Assembly: GCA_964019335.1 (NCBI GenBank)
Contig: OZ025717.1
Coordinates: forward strand, 372,001-436,000
Reading direction: 5' to 3'
From: Diplonema japonicum
Taxonomy: Eukaryota > Euglenozoa > Diplonemea > Diplonemida > Diplonemidae
DNA length: 64,000 nt
Of this stretch, positions 42,102 through 52,710 are shown in pieces. Both the position numbers and the translations under genes were made by a program. The stretch's first letter is position 1; the number at the start of each line of letters is the position of its first letter. A model generated the notes under the pieces. The model saw only the letters and a list, made by a program, of their open reading frames with translations, was not told the origin of the DNA and did no database searches.

Positions 42102-42422
42102 ATATGAGTTAAAGGAGGCCGGTGTTGGCGGCGCCCTGCACAAGAACTGTCTACTTGATTACAGGGGGCACGCCGCGGCCAAGTTGTAGCTTCTTCTGCG
42201 TTCCGCGTCGTGTCCTTAATGCGTGCGGTGTACAGCTCAACCCCAGCCGGAGTGTCCCGGGTAACCAAGATTCTGCGCTCGTGCAGTTTGCTGCTTGTTC
42301 GTCACCCTGAGCATCTGCATTACGTTCTTCCACTCGGGCGCTACCGGTGATGACCGACGAGGAGGTCAACAGCGAACAACACATCTGATGTTTTTCTTAT
42401 ATTTTCATGTTATCCCCACCAC
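42102..42422 (+). repeat. Dispersed repeat A, copy 2 (most complete)
   Basis: About 320 nt, used here as the reference copy: GAGTTAAAGGAGGCCGGTGT at one end to TTATCCCCACCACC at the other. CpG-rich. Weak box-A-like TAGCGCCCGAGTGG on the minus strand, but no convincing B box. Follows TATTTATTTTTATT-like sequence. Confidence 0.9.
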
Positions 42423-44423
42423 CCGAAAATAAAAAAGCTCTCCTTTTCCTTCTCTCTTCTTTTTTTTTTTTTTTTTTTTTTTTTTCCGTTCTCTCTTTCC
42501 TTTTTCCTTCAGGTGAGTACATTCAGATTGTAAAAACTGAAATTTTGCTTCTTTTTTTTTGTTTCCCTCTTACGAAACCTTATGGAAGGCTATAGCTGAG
42601 AGGGTGGTGTAGGGGTGTAGGGGGTTGTAGTCAATATAAAAAAAAATGGCCTCAGAGAGAGGATGGTCCACAGGCGGTGGGGAGTGGGGACTTTTCCCTG
42701 AGCTGAACTCTATGTGAAGAGGATTATTTTGGGGTTTTTTTTTCTTCGCTCTTTCTCTTTTCTTTTTTTCTCACTCCCTTTGCATCTCGATATAAAAACC
42801 TTAGGGGAAAAAAGGGGGGGGAGAAAAAGCATACTGCAAGACATGAAAAGTGCCGGGGGAATAGAAGGGAAAAAAAGTATCAGGGGGAATTTTTTTCTTC
42901 TCCCCCCCGTACAGGACCCACCTCTCGATATATATATATATTTTTTCTTCTCGTTTTACAGCAAATTAATTAACATGTAAGTAGTGAAAGCAATTCCTTT
43001 CTTTTTTTTTTCCTTCGTTCATTTTTTTCCTTGTCTCTGTAGTCCTGTTTCACCCGTTTTCTAAAGAAGTAATTATTACAAAAGCCAGAAAGCCAAGGGA
43101 AGTATGGAGGTTACAAGAGACTTTTTTTTTTTCGCTACGGGGGTTTTTTTTTTCTCTTTTTTTTTTCTTCTTTTTTTTTGCCACGAAACTCTCGCACTAG
43201 AAAAAAAGGGTAATTGTGGGCTGTAACCCCAAGAAAAAAAAAGAAAAAAAAAGCATTCTTCGGCCATTGGTTTTAAGTGAAAGTTAACCACTTTTTTTTT
43301 CCCAGTATAGGGGTGGGGAAGGGGTAAAACAGCAGCAACCTACTTTTTTTGCCAAGTTTTTTTTTCCCCCCGGTCTTCAAGAAAGAAAAATGAAAAAAAA
43401 AAAAATGAAGGTTGTCGCAGAGATTTTTTTTCGAGTTCTTTTTTCCTCAATGTCCAAAAAAAAAAAAGGAGCAAACAAAAAGAAAATCTAGTCCAACCAA
43501 CAACCAGGGTAGAATAAATAAAAAAGAGGGGGGAAAGCCTACATAACTAAACAAAGAAAGGGAAGGAGTGGTGGTGGGGGGGGGGGGGGGGATAGTTCTT
43601 TTTTCTTTCTACACCTTTTCATGTAAGAAACACGAACAATTTGGCTCCTAGTATCAGACACCAGCTTGTTTTTTTCCCCCTTTTTATTTCTTTCTTTTTT
43701 GCCAGTACTTCACCAGGGGGGGGGGGGGGGTTAGTGAGAAGAGAAGGGTACGGGACAGCTACAGGGATATAAAGTAAAAGGAAAGAGGGGGCTGAAGGGC
43801 ATTTCTTCTTTTCGCAGATTGTGGGGTGAGGGGGTTTAAAAGAAAAAAAAGAGAGGGGTTGGTGGTAGTGGTGGGGGAGGGGGGGGGGATATTGAAACTC
43901 CACCAAAGATGCTTCCTTTAGCTCTTTTTTTTGACCATCCCCTTTCGGGTGCTTGAAAGTAAAAAAAACCCCCCCTATAAAAATCCTTTTTTTCTTGATT
44001 GGTTGATTTTTTTTCCTCCTTTCGCAAAGATAAAAAATAAAGAAAGTAAAGTAAAATAATAATAACTGATTTAAAAAAAAAAGAGAGAAACTTTAACAAG
44101 ACCTCTTTTTTTTTGGTTTTTAATAATTCCCTACCCTCCCCCCGCTTCTTCTTTTGTTTTTTCTTTCTTTTTTTTCCAAAACTGTGTCTCAAGAAATGGG
44201 GAAAATCACCTCATAATGGGGGGGGTCCATGGAAAAGGGGGGAATTGAAAGAGTAAACTATTTACACATAAAAAAGGGGGGGATATTTTGTTTGAAGCGA
44301 AAAGTGTTGGGGGGGGGGGGGGGAAGCACTCTGCTTCCTCCCGGCAGATCATTTCACCACCTTTTTCTCTTTTTTTTTTGCTTTCCTCTGAAGTTGGAGT
44401 GAGAAATAAAAAAATTAGACAAT

Positions 44424-44471
<48 letters not shown>

Positions 44472-44971
44472 CCTAATGCACTTTTTTTTCTTCTATTTCT
44501 TTGTTCCTTTGCATATGTGCTATCTACTTTCCACGGCTATACCTTTTGTATTTCTCCTTTTTTTTATTTTCTTTCTTTCTTGCACTCCCTCTGTGATCCG
44601 TTCATGGGCTAGGGCCGACATTAGGCAACGAGTAAAAAGATAACAAAAATAACAGGGTTTAAAAAAAAAAATACAACTACAAAATGTTGTTTCGCCTAAA
44701 ACTGTCTCCCACCTTTCCCCGAAGAGAGGAGAGATACTTTTTTTTTTTTGGATATTTTAGTACTAATTTCCTCATTAAAAAAATATATAAAGAAAAACTA
44801 CGAACAATAAAAACAAAAAAAAACCCCCCTTCCCACAAAAAAAGAGTAGAGACAGGGGGGGAAAAAACAGGGGGGTCTTTTTTTTAATTCCTTTTTTCTT
44901 TATTGGGAAGGGGAGATATTAAAAAAAAAAAAACAAAAAAAAAATCAATTTCTTTTTAAAAAAAATTCACG

Positions 44972-45007
<36 letters not shown>

Positions 45008-45012
45008 ATATA
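42423..45012. other. Homopolymer-rich spacer
   Basis: About 2.6 kb of A, T and G runs; T runs of 30-45 at about 42462-42485, 44424-44470 and 44974-45003. One non-repetitive stretch near 44580-44640 could encode a short basic peptide on the minus strand (MSALAHERITEGVQERK), but I see no reason to call it. Confidence 0.6.
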
Positions 45013-48000
45013 TTACCAATCTTCGTTTTCTTGCCAGAATCCCTTGTTTTCCTCTGCAATCATAGATGCTTTGCTCTGTGGTAAAGAAAATAAAATAAAA
45101 TAAAAAATAAATAAAAAAAACACACCATTGGTTCAAGGAACTCACCCATGCACTCAAACAGCGGCATCACGATGTAATTCATGAAACCAATTTGCCCCTT
45201 CGCCATGACAGTTGTGTACCGGTCCATGAAGGGAGACACAGGCATGCCCTGCAAGCGCTCACGATCTCCCTGGATTTTTTTTTGTTTTCTCTCTTTTTTT
45301 TTTTTTTTTTCTTCACATACTTGTTGGAAGAACTCATCTACAATAACATTGCACCACCCGTGGTACAACTTCTGCGGTCTGCCACAGTTGGAAATGTCGG
45401 CCATTTTCACACACATTGTGATGGCAAGGTTTTTGTCCGCTTTCGTTTTGTGCATTTTAGAGTCCGTGGTCTCGAGCCTCTTCTTGAATCTCGAGAGGAT
45501 CATCGCGTGCAGCCCCATGTCTGTCCCCAGAATGAACTCAACAATATCATCCCTCATCTTCGCGTAGGCATCACCCTTGAAGGCCTTCAGGATGTTGAAC
45601 TTCTCCATCCTCATCAGTTCGAACACACTGCTCGCGTGGATGTTCTCGTTCACACTCCTGTCGTTGAACAGCACCGCCAAGTAGTTCTGGGACCTCACGT
45701 GGAAGGCGTTGTTGATGCCAGGGTGGTTGTAGTCGTGTATTGCTGCAGCGAAAATCGCAGCAAACATCTCCTCATCCGTCGCCTTCACCTTGTCCTTGCA
45801 CCCCCCAGGCCCCAAGATGTAATGCGTCACGTGCAGCACATCTGCCGCGTGCATGCTGTTGTGGTACGGGTTCGGGTGGTACCCCGCCTCCACAATCGAC
45901 AACCAATTCAGCAGCGTGTTCTCGTCGATGTTGAACTTCTGCATGAACTGCCACTTGTACATCAAGGCGTAGGCCGTGATGAACAGGGCACCACCGCTTG
46001 GCTGCGATCTCAGGTTCTCACCGCTGATCCCACCAGACATTGTTTCCTGTGTTGTGTTGTGTTGTGTTGGTGTTCTTGTTGTGTTTCAAGTATACCTGCA
46101 AGTCGAACACATCATAGTCCCAGTCGTCCAGCTTCAGGACGAGATCCCAAATGCGCTGTCTCTTGTCGTCAGCAATGTTCTTTGTGACCTATACAGTGTG
46201 GTGGATGAGTGTGTACTTTTTTTCCCATACATTGCAGAAATCGGAGGTGAGGTACGGGGTGATGGCGTTGCACCACTTGGCCTGCATGGGATCGGGGAGA
46301 GTAGTGAGGTCATCAGGCGAACCGTGCTCCTTGGTGAGGTACTTGGACTTTAGGATCTTCAGGATTTCCGGGTCCACGTCCTTCCTGTCAGGGGGTTCTG
46401 TCACACCAGGGGGGAGGGGCGCCTTGAGGGGGTTCCTCACCTTGATGGCCAAGGCGTCCTCGATCTCCACCTTCACAGCGTTGCCACCCTTGGAAGTCAG
46501 TTCCTTTTGAAGCTCGGAGAGTTTGGGTTTCAAGTCGGCGGACTGCTTAGCGCATGCTTGGATGCAGCCCCTCAAAGCCTTCTCCTCACCGTGCAGTGCG
46601 AGGGACTTGTTACCGGCTGTGGCTGCCTTGTTAGCGGCCTCCTCCACTTTCCTGTCGACGTACCTCATTGCACTCAAGCTTCGCAGCTCCAGGTAGGACT
46701 TCAGGTACGACATGATCTCGTTGGCATCGCCACCCGGGACAGTGGTCAGGTCTAGCTTAACGTTGCCCACGCTCAGCGTTGCCTTGTCGCCCGAGACGCT
46801 TGAGGTAGATGTGCTGTCCCTGAAGGAAACAGCCACCTCCTCAAGGAACTGCGCCGTGTCTTTTACACCCCTCTTCGCAAGCGCGATGTCGTCGAAGCAC
46901 TCCTCGTACAGGTTGTTCTTGCTGTCAGCAAAGCTGATCCACAGCGAGTTGGAGTCAGGGCCCACCCTCGCGAAGGCAACACCGTTCGTGGTGCCTCCGA
47001 ACAGCTTGGGAGTGATGGCCAGGGCAGACTTCAACGCTGCACCACTTGAACCACCATCCTGTGATTGTGGTTGAAACATAGGAGAAACAAACCTTCTCAA
47101 AAACTTCTTTATTCGCCTTTGCGTCCGCAACACAGCAGTCCAGGTCAGGTGCTAAGCGTGCCATTTCTTCAAACAGCGGCAGAACAACCTGTGAAGAGAG
47201 TTAAAACAAACAGGGAAAGATCATACCTGATCGATAAATGTGGCCTGGCCTCTTGAGAATGTCAAGTCGTGCAGGTTGCGCTCGGTGGTCCAACTGTTGT
47301 GGTTATTGTTTGGTAAACAAGAATAAAGAAGAAACATACCACGTGTTGAAGAAGCTGGAGGGTGCCATCCCAAGGGAGAGTTCCTCGTCACCTTGTCGGT
47401 AGTATTCTTCGGCCACCTTTTCCATCCATTTCTTGTGGACGTTCTGTGGCCTGCCCCACACAGACCAGTCAGTCATGCGCACGGCGTGTGTGATGGCATG
47501 TCTGATGTTGTCCTTGGTGGTCCAGTCGGCACCGCTCGCTGCGAGTGCCCTGAAGTCTTGGAGTCTCTCCATGGGCTGCTTCATCTGGACGTTGGCCTTG
47601 ATGAAGAGGGCTTCTCTTACCGTTTCGATGACATCCTTGTTCTGGTCGGGTGTTAGTGTCTTCAACAGATCAAGCTTCCCGTTGTAGAAGAGCTCTGCCG
47701 CAACAGTGAGGTTGTTTTGGGTGTTCTGGTACAGGTCGCTGTAAAGCATCGACAGCATGGAACCCGCCCTCTTGATGAACTGGTCGTCGTACCCCTCGTG
47801 GTCCAGGTCAAGGATGCCTGCGCAGATCAGGGCCGCCATGATATCTTCTTTCGCGAACTTAATCGTTTTCTCTAGGGCTTGAAGGATGAAATGCATTACG
47901 ATCATGCAGTCGGTAGCCCTGGACCCGCCGTGGTACGGCACACCGTGGCATCTCCTTTCCACCGCAGAGAAGAAGTTGAGAACAACCGCCTTGTCCATGC

Positions 48001-49072
48001 CGAAGGCATCTGTGATGCCGTGGTACTCGAACAGGGCCAAGGCCACATCGTGCAGGCCAACATCCATCGCGAAGACGTCGCTACCCCACCCAAGAGTCGA
48101 CACGTCTAAGGCCTTGGGCTCTGCGGTAGGGGGGATGTCACAGCTGTACAAGTCGTCCAGAGGGTGGCTGGGTGCACCGACTGTTATCTTTTCAATTTCT
48201 TGCTTTGTTTTTGCGATCTCACCAGTAGTCTCGCCGAGCGATCGGAGAGCAGAGGCGGCCTCCTCTCTCAAGGTCACCAGCACAGGGGTCAGTCTCGCTT
48301 CTGCTGTCGCCCCCGCCAACAAAATGGATTCAGATATGTTATACTCCGCCTCTTTCCTGGACAAGTCTACTTCTCGCAGCTTCTTGTCATCCTTCTTTTC
48401 CTCCTTGGCCTCCTCCTCCACTTCTTTCCTTTTTTGTTGGAATATCTTGGGCATGACCGAGATGAAGTGGATGTACGCGCTGGTTTGCTTTTGGAGCTCG
48501 ACAGACATGGTCGCCTCTTTGGGTTCGCCCTTGCTCTTCATTCTGATCTCAGCGGCAGCGCCATGGTTGGTTACTTTGACGTCTGCCTTGTTCATTGCAG
48601 AAGCAAACATTTTCCAGTAAATGGGCCACTCCATAACAGGGGTCGACAGACCTTCCTTGATCTTCGTGAGCTCTGCATCAGACAGGGACTTGGAGTACGT
48701 GTCGTGTGTCTTCACGTTGTAGACTGCAATGGTGAGCCCCGACATGTCCGATACGTGCCCGTATGCACATATGAGACATGTGGTCTCCTTTTCGTCTGAC
48801 AGTTGAGACGTGGCCATCAGAGGTCCCGGCATGTGCTTCTCCCGTCCTTGGCTTGTTGACGATTCCTCAATCGCACCGCCTTTCGGCGAAGCGACGTCAT
48901 TTGTTCCCGGATGCGGGGATGCCTGGCTAGACTTCACTGGATCAGGGGTGTTCTTCACAGGCTCCTTTACTGCACCTCCCTTCTTCTCCTCAGCTTTATA
49001 CTTCCCCTCTGCTCCTTTATCCCTCTTATCAGCCTTGGTCTCGGTACCACTGGTTGAACTACCACAACCCAT
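45013..49072 (-). CDS. Tandem cyclic-nucleotide phosphodiesterase, first domain degenerate
   Basis: Eight exons reconstructed by GT-AG sites and PDE homology: 47340-49072, 47227-47293, 47093-47188, 46231-47058, 46096-46188, 45321-46046, 45126-45269, 45013-45075; introns are 34-51 nt; 1,249 residues. MGCGSS at the N-terminus fits myristoylation plus palmitoylation. Each half is an alpha/beta head, a coiled coil, then a PDE domain. PDE-B (about 940-1240) has all metal ligands: YHNSMH (H1001, H1005), IHDYNHPG (H1043, D1044), ADISN (D1156), plus glutamine switch Q1207. PDE-A (about 320-630) reads YHGGSR (metal His to Arg385), GILDLDHEG (His to Leu421), MTDWS (D535 kept), RGQATF (Q594 kept). PDE-B should hydrolyse cAMP or cGMP; PDE-A is probably a pseudoenzyme with a regulatory role. 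Confidence 0.9.
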
Positions 49073-49104
49073 CTTTATGGGTGCTTATGTGTGTTTAGGG
49101 TCCG

Positions 49105-49119
49105 CTAAAGGAAAAACCA
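49105..49119 (-). promoter_or_regulatory. Putative trans-splice acceptor for tandem PDE gene
   Basis: Minus-strand GGTTTTTCCTTTAG, a polypyrimidine tract ending in AG, 32 nt before the ATG. Leader addition is inferred. Confidence 0.4.
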
Positions 49120-49349
49120 ACCCTAGTCCCCTGTTGTGAAGCATGGATGAGCAGTGCACAAATAAAAAAAGAAGACAAGTAATAAAAAAAAATAAGGGTT
49201 CTTTGACTGTGCTGCAGTGAGATTCCTGCACTCGTAAGAGGAACAGCCTAGGCTTGGATACACAGAACCAATGATAACCTCTGTGGCAGGTAGCAGCACA
49301 CCAAGGCCCTTTTTGAATAGTGAAACTAAAAGGTCAGAAAGTGGAACAC

Positions 49350-51971
49350 TCATGCAAGTAAGTACCAGCTGCATCTTGCCTCTGTGGCAGCCGCCCTTAC
49401 CATGCGCTTTGGATCATCGAGGACAGGGATGAGTCCTGCTACTACCTGCTGCTTGAAAGATACCGCTGCGTGTGCCACATGCTTGTCGGTAGCAATAAGA
49501 TTGAGGATATTGAGCGCGGTGGTACGGATGTTCTTCCTTGGCTTGTAGGCAGATGCTCTCAGCAGTGACGGGACAAGAAGGGAGAGAAGGGGGATCTTCG
49601 CCACTGCCGCGGGGTCCTGCTGCACCAGAGTATGCAGAATGTCCAACGAAGAGGCCACTATGCCACCGTTTTCACACGACAGGCCGCCCGTCACAACAGG
49701 AAGCAATTTCTCAGCATCTGCCGACACCAAAGCAGCAGGCGCGTGGGACACAGTCACAGCAACACTTTCAAAGATATGCCCCTTCTTTGTTTCATCTGTC
49801 TCGCTTTTGTATCTCATGAGCAACACAGGCAGGATCTTTGCATACACTTTCTGGGACCAAAGGAACTTTCTCACATGGCCCAGCACGGGGCCAAGGCTCG
49901 GCATATCCGAGAACACTGTACTTAGAACGCCTGACACTTCCGTGTTGTTGGTGACCATCTCGACCAAGGCTTGCATCGACTCCTCGTCGCCCTTCATGAC
50001 ACCTGCCTTCAGGAGGAGGCCGACATGAGGCGATGCCGCAAAACCGACAGGCATCTTGCTGTTCTGCGACTTGTTCACACAGGATGCAATGGCGAGCACC
50101 CGTTCCTTGGACATGTCGCCAGTCACCGCTGACGCGTCCAAAGCGACCTCCACACCCTTCCTTACACCACACACAAGCGAGTACCACACTTCCTTGTCTT
50201 TGCATTCGTCGAGCACTGCCATTTGCCCCTCTTCACTAAGTAACCCCAGCGCCAGCTGCAGAGCTCCGTGCAGCTCCTTACCACACTTTGCCACCGCCCC
50301 CGATACTGTAGCTGCTGTCAAAATACCAGAAGGTGACACCGGTTTCAACTGCATGCTGGAGTCTACAATTTTGTTAAGCACCGCAACACAGAGAGCATGC
50401 TGGGCGGTAGCCTCAGACACCAGAACGGTCAGTGTCTGGGATATCACGTGCATAAGGTTATTAACATCGCTTGTAATAGACAGCAATGCACTCTGGGCAC
50501 GCTCGGAGTCGAATGCTGGTGCCGCAAGGAGCTTGGGGATCACTGTCCCACTTGTAAGGGAAGGGGTCTTCACCACAGCGGCTTGCAGTGCTTTGATAAC
50601 CATGACACGAGACTCGTTTTCGGTGATGTTCAAAAGTATGCTCACAAGGCACTCGGCTGCTCTGGGCGAGGACTTGGTCCCAAACTGCATTATGGAGCTG
50701 CAGGCTTCACCGCACAATATCATTCCCTCAGTCGTGATTCCCTTCTCCGCACTCGAAAAGACCGCGTCCTCCATTGTATCCACCTCAACTGGCACATTTA
50801 GTTTTGCGGCAGCGCCCAGAACCGCGTTATAAATACCCAGGATGGAGACTCTTCTGTTGATGTCGTCGGGCTTCTCGAGGAAGCCACTGTGCAGCACAGG
50901 AATGAGCCTGTTTACGATCACGTTGAGTACGTTTGGCGCAGCAGAAGCTGTGAAGTGCACCAAAGCGGAGTAGGTCTTGGCGTTGACAAAGCCTTGCGGC
51001 ACGGAGGCCATGTTGAGCACACCATCAAAGAGAAGCTTCAGGTGCGCGTGAAGAAGGTCGTCTGTTTTGTACTTCGCGATGACCTGTGCTATACACGTAA
51101 CAGTCTTGAACAGACTGTGCATGAGGAGGTCGTCACCCCTCATACTTGCGTTGAGGGTTTCTGTCCTGATTTGCGTCCACAGCTCGGAGAAATAGGGTTC
51201 GATCAGCATCTCTCCGTCCTCGTAGCTGGTACAGCACTCGTTGATCATTTGCAGGGAATCTAATTTAGTCTCGCTGAGAGGGGATGAAAGCTTGTCGAGA
51301 GCAAACGGAATGGCGAAGTCCGAGAAGCAAGGGTGCGTGCAGCATTTCAGGACGTTTTGCTTCAGGGCAGTGTTGGAAACAGGGTTCTTTTCCTTCTTGG
51401 GAGGAGTGTAGGAGATGGGGAAGTAGCACGACACAACGTCGAACATTTCCTCAAGAAGGGTGGGGTCCTCCGAAGCAATCCCAACCTTGCCCAGCTTTAC
51501 GGTAACCGCGCTGTGCACTGCGAATGTCAACAGCAAGCATCTCGGATCCCTTTCGCCGTCAATGGCTTTGATGAAGTCATTGACAAAGGCGGCAGTGGGG
51601 GGGACATCATCGGTCTGCAGGTGCCTCCTGATGATATCAAACACGGCAAGTCTGTGGCACTGGTCCAGGTTCTGAACAGCAACCTTCCCTAAAACGCTGC
51701 CGAGGAGGGTCGTCCTTTGATGCCCCTTCAAGTATTCATGCAGCACCGACGCAACCTCCACACTCTCAGCAGGATACCTCTCAAGGCACCCGACCACCAT
51801 TGTCAGGAGTGCTTCTTCCTTCTCACCACACCCCTTCGCTTTGATCATCGTGCTAATCAATTGTAAGTCCTTTGCATCACCTTCGCCAGCCATGACCGCG
51901 TCCCACCCCTGTTCCAGTGCTTCCTCTATCGGCCTTGCACCTGCTTTCCATTCTTTAATAACACCCGCCAT
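49350..51971 (-). CDS. MMS19: MMS19, cytosolic iron-sulfur targeting factor
   Basis: 873-residue HEAT-repeat adaptor of the cytosolic iron-sulfur assembly targeting complex, which hands Fe-S clusters to DNA polymerases, helicases such as XPD, and other nuclear proteins. Start at MAGVIKEWKAGARP; 23 upstream in-frame codons are leader. The diagnostic N-terminal region contains FDVVSCYFPISYTPPK and TKLDSLQMINECCTSY. The C-terminal HEAT repeats end in DDPKRMVRAAATEARCSWYLLA, matching the family's conserved VRKAAVSARGEWFLL end. Shorter than human MMS19 (1,030) mainly in the middle. Single exon. 82 nt separate it from the upstream gene. Confidence 0.94.
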   Translation of the reverse strand: MAGVIKEWKAGARPIEEALEQGWDAVMAGEGDAKDLQLISTMIKAKGCGEKEEALLTMVVGCLERYPAESVEVASVLHEYLKGHQRTTLLGSVLGKVAVQNLDQCHRLAVFDIIRRHLQTDDVPPTAAFVNDFIKAIDGERDPRCLLLTFAVHSAVTVKLGKVGIASEDPTLLEEMFDVVSCYFPISYTPPKKEKNPVSNTALKQNVLKCCTHPCFSDFAIPFALDKLSSPLSETKLDSLQMINECCTSYEDGEMLIEPYFSELWTQIRTETLNASMRGDDLLMHSLFKTVTCIAQVIAKYKTDDLLHAHLKLLFDGVLNMASVPQGFVNAKTYSALVHFTASAAPNVLNVIVNRLIPVLHSGFLEKPDDINRRVSILGIYNAVLGAAAKLNVPVEVDTMEDAVFSSAEKGITTEGMILCGEACSSIMQFGTKSSPRAAECLVSILLNITENESRVMVIKALQAAVVKTPSLTSGTVIPKLLAAPAFDSERAQSALLSITSDVNNLMHVISQTLTVLVSEATAQHALCVAVLNKIVDSSMQLKPVSPSGILTAATVSGAVAKCGKELHGALQLALGLLSEEGQMAVLDECKDKEVWYSLVCGVRKGVEVALDASAVTGDMSKERVLAIASCVNKSQNSKMPVGFAASPHVGLLLKAGVMKGDEESMQALVEMVTNNTEVSGVLSTVFSDMPSLGPVLGHVRKFLWSQKVYAKILPVLLMRYKSETDETKKGHIFESVAVTVSHAPAALVSADAEKLLPVVTGGLSCENGGIVASSLDILHTLVQQDPAAVAKIPLLSLLVPSLLRASAYKPRKNIRTTALNILNLIATDKHVAHAAVSFKQQVVAGLIPVLDDPKRMVRAAATEARCSWYLLA

Positions 51972-51987
51972 GTGAATCCTGTTGGTG

Positions 51988-52020
51988 CTGGGAGGATTCG
52001 CAAAAAAGAATAAAAGAAAT
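51988..52020 (-). promoter_or_regulatory. Putative trans-splice acceptor for MMS19
   Basis: Minus-strand T/C-rich stretch ending CCTCCCAG, 16 nt before the MMS19 ATG, within an 82-nt gap between genes. Role inferred. Confidence 0.45.
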
Positions 52021-52053
52021 ACGTGGATACAAAGGTACAAACAAATGGAAATC

Positions 52054-52710
52054 CTACAGCCCGTTCTGGATGGCTGCTGCCTGATGCTGGAGGATCTGCT
52101 GCTGGATTTGGATCTGTTGGAGTTGCAGCTGTTGGAGCTGTGAGGAAGGGGAAGCAGCGGGAGTGGGGGAGGACACTGTGGGAACTAGGTTGACAGGAGA
52201 GGAGCTTGGAGACGCGTTGTGAACCCTGCGCTGTGAGGTGGGCACGAGTTGTTCCCAGAATGAAGCAGCCTGTGCGCGCCACAAAGGGTTGGTGGGGAAG
52301 ACTTCTTGGAGCATTGCGCTCCTGTCGTCGACAGGCGCGTGCTGCACATCTTCGAAGGCCAGGTCTTTGCACGACAAGGATGACAAGAAGGCTGTCCAGA
52401 TGTCGAGCGACGAGAGATTCGTGTTTGCCGCCGTCACCTGCAACTGCTGCTGTTGTGCTTGGAACGTGTGCTGCTGTTGCTGCTCAGGACTCAGTTGAAG
52501 CTGACCCTGAATTTGGTGCTCTCTCCTGGGGCTAATGATCTTGGATAGCCTGATCCACATTGTATTCGCGTAAGCCCTATACAGCGGCGCATGAGGAAAG
52601 ATTTCCCGCAGGATGTCCTCTCTGTCCCCGTCCTCAGCAAGCTGCACATCTTCGAAGTCGAGCCCACGGCTCTTCAATGCCTTGAGAACGGCTGGCCAGA
52701 CTGCTTCCAT
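52054..52710 (-). CDS. Duplicated 54-residue module protein with Q-rich tail
   Basis: 218 residues, not recognised. Two internal repeats: about 5-58 (WPAVLKALKSRGLDFEDVQL...REDILREIFPHAPLYRAYANTMW) and about 104-157 (WTAFLSSLSCKDLAFEDVQH...RSAMLQEVFPTNPLWRAQAASFW). Shared core: W..L......L.FEDVQ.......R...L.E.FP..PL.RA.A...W. Both are probably small helical domains. A Gln-rich linker separates them and a Ser/Pro then Gln/Leu/Ile tail ends the protein. The repeated FEDVQ and FP..PL.RA motifs suggest a binding module present twice. Confidence 0.75.
   Translation of the reverse strand: MEAVWPAVLKALKSRGLDFEDVQLAEDGDREDILREIFPHAPLYRAYANTMWIRLSKIISPRREHQIQGQLQLSPEQQQQHTFQAQQQQLQVTAANTNLSSLDIWTAFLSSLSCKDLAFEDVQHAPVDDRSAMLQEVFPTNPLWRAQAASFWEQLVPTSQRRVHNASPSSSPVNLVPTVSSPTPAASPSSQLQQLQLQQIQIQQQILQHQAAAIQNGL

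Noticed and set aside
42102-42422. tRNA-derived SINE
   Set aside because: A weak box-A-like TAGCGCCCGAGTGG is present on the minus strand, but no acceptable box B follows. Left as an unclassified repeat.
44422-44643. Frames made of poly-Phe or poly-Lys
   Set aside because: Homopolymer translations. Many such frames occur in every spacer and were all left out.
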